Shown piece after piece: positions 63,002 through 64,000 of a stretch of 64,000 nucleotides of DNA (within the stretch, counting starts at the first letter, position 1; every line of letters starts with the position of its first letter). The DNA is from VXNE01 sp965203615 (lineage in GTDB: Bacteria; Pseudomonadota; Gammaproteobacteria; Pseudomonadales; Azotimanducaceae). The stretch is taken from positions 3,906,001 to 3,970,000 of the forward strand of contig OZ241900.1 of the NCBI GenBank assembly GCA_965203615.1. The letters run 5' to 3'. The position numbers were made by a program, and so were the translations under genes. The notes beneath the pieces are model-generated. The model was not told where the DNA came from and made no database searches. It saw only the letters and a list, made by a program, of their open reading frames with translations.

Positions 63002-64000
63002 TTACCCCGCCGCATCGGCATCCCGCATGCGCCGCAGCGCGGCATCAAAGAAGTCCTCTTCGCCAGCGCCCCCGGCCTTGGTGACCAATGATATGGGATC
63101 AGGGCCGGCCGCGTGGCAGTAGCCGCCTCCCAGGTAGTCGAACGGGGAGACGCGAAGCCTGTCGATGCCCAATGTATCGATGACGGTTCCCGAGGTCTCG
63201 CCGCCGGCGACGACAAACTTCCGCACGCCGAAGTCGTGCAGGCGGCGGGTCACGCGCGCCAGCAGGTCTTCTGCCAGGTCCGCGGCACCCTGTCGCCCAA
63301 GTGCTCCGTGTGCACGCTCGACGCCTTCGTGATCCGTTGTCGTGGCGATCCCGACCGGTCCCCGTTCCAACCTGTCCGCCGCCCAGCCGACGATCCTGTC
63401 GACCGTGCCCGAATCGCGGGCGGCCTGCAGCAGGTCGATCTTGAACAGGGGGTGTTGCCGTTCGAAGGCCCTGACCTGGCGGTTTGTCTTGGGGCTGCAA
63501 CTGCCGGAAAGCACGGCCTGGTATCCCGGCGCCGGCGGTAGGAGCGCGCGTGGCTCGGGCCTTTCTTGTTCCCGCCGCCAGTTGCGCGCCAGGTACACAG
63601 GCAACCAATCTGCGCCGGTGCTGAGCGGTGAATCCGCTGCCAGCTCCGCGATTCGGTCGACATCTTCGCTCTCGATCGCATCCGCAATGAAGAACCGGGT
63701 GCCCTCGGTCTTCTGCTCGGCGAGGAACTCCTCGGCGGCGGGTTTCGCGCGGTGCAGGACGCGAAGGGGCAGGAGGCCGACTCTTGCACGGCTCTGTGCC
63801 TGCAGGACTTGCAACAGGTTGGAATTGGTCATCGGTGTTGCCGGGTCGCGGCTCGCTCCCGACTCGTGCAGCATCACGTCGTTCACAAAGAGCCTTCCCA
63901 GGTACACCGTGGCGCCGCGCCACGTTGGGCAGAACAGGACATGGTCGGCGCCGGTCAATGCCATCAGGCACTCCGAGACGGGCCCGATATTGCCCCTCTC
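63002..64000 (-). CDS. Four-carbon acid sugar kinase (DUF1537/OtnK family), N-terminus off the window
   Basis: The frame is open to the right edge (the last visible codons read ERGNIGPVSECLMALTGAD), so the start lies beyond 64000; 332 residues are present of an expected 420 or so. It has TVYLGRLFVNDVMLHESG, PMTNSNLLQVLQ and the nucleotide-binding end FVVAGGETSGTVIDTLGI, as in OtnK/DtnK kinases that phosphorylate four-carbon sugar acids before PdxA2-type oxidation. A PdxA-family gene exists 38 kb away in this window but not beside it. Confidence 0.88.
   Translation of the reverse strand, partial: ERGNIGPVSECLMALTGADHVLFCPTWRGATVYLGRLFVNDVMLHESGASRDPATPMTNSNLLQVLQAQSRARVGLLPLRVLHRAKPAAEEFLAEQKTEGTRFFIADAIESEDVDRIAELAADSPLSTGADWLPVYLARNWRREQERPEPRALLPPAPGYQAVLSGSCSPKTNRQVRAFERQHPLFKIDLLQAARDSGTVDRIVGWAADRLERGPVGIATTTDHEGVERAHGALGRQGAADLAEDLLARVTRRLHDFGVRKFVVAGGETSGTVIDTLGIDRLRVSPFDYLGGGYCHAAGPDPISLVTKAGGAGEEDFFDAALRRMRDADAAG

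Overview
The window looks like a GC-rich chromosomal segment of a heterotrophic, probably marine or host-associated, gammaproteobacterium. This is an inference. It rests on two TonB-dependent receptors of proteobacterial type, a Zur-like and a LexA-like box of gammaproteobacterial form, malate synthase G, Ppk/Ppx, an RND pump, and many 2-oxoglutarate oxygenases, sulfotransferases and methyl-group-stripping enzymes. No rRNA, tRNA or CRISPR array was seen. Both ends cut through genes: a flavoprotein demethylase on the left and a four-carbon acid sugar kinase on the right.

1-15.4 kb is dominated by one-carbon and methyl catabolism. After a partial dimethylglycine-dehydrogenase-like gene comes a zinc-uptake pair, a small His/Cys exported protein and a ZnuD-like receptor, behind a Zur-like box. 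A tight five-gene minus-strand operon (13982 down to 5185) then encodes a GcvT/DmdA-like methyltransferase, a fused methylene-THF reductase-like/formate-THF ligase, a 2OG oxygenase-like protein, a second flavoprotein demethylase and a non-pyrrolysine MttB homologue. A GlxA-type AraC regulator lies just upstream, and two 28-bp repeats lie between it and the operon. The likely logic is that methyl groups are removed from a quaternary amine or sulfonium substrate, moved to tetrahydrofolate and released as formate with ATP gain.

15.4-25.9 kb holds a second TonB receptor, two TPR-sulfotransferases, and a minus-strand run of PdxA, phytanoyl-CoA-dioxygenase-like, sulfotransferase and Asp/Asn-hydroxylase-like genes; the last three overlap. 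26-35.7 kb holds a photolyase-like radical SAM gene behind an SOS-type promoter, a VOC protein, an RND pump with adaptor, a decayed M16 peptidase, an acyl-CoA dehydrogenase and a small HTH-membrane protein. 36-45.7 kb holds ppk and ppx (convergent), a flavin reductase, glcB, an SLC13 transporter and a tautomerase. 45.7-56.4 kb holds a heterodimeric ABC exporter, an enoyl-CoA hydratase, a Uma2 nuclease, a formylglycine-generating enzyme and an AAA_14/DUF4143 ATPase fused to an unknown domain. 56.4-64 kb holds a Tat-exported protein, an esterase carrying an in-frame repeat insertion, a YejA-like binding protein, an orphan AbiEi antitoxin beside a duplicated gene end, a sugar isomerase, another dioxygenase and the kinase.

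The most unusual feature is a roughly 110-bp two-hairpin repeat, present in five copies at 35.1, 35.2, 39.8, 43.4 and 57.7 kb. Every copy sits at a coding boundary or inside a coding region: next to a stop codon, over a start codon, and once in frame inside an esterase.
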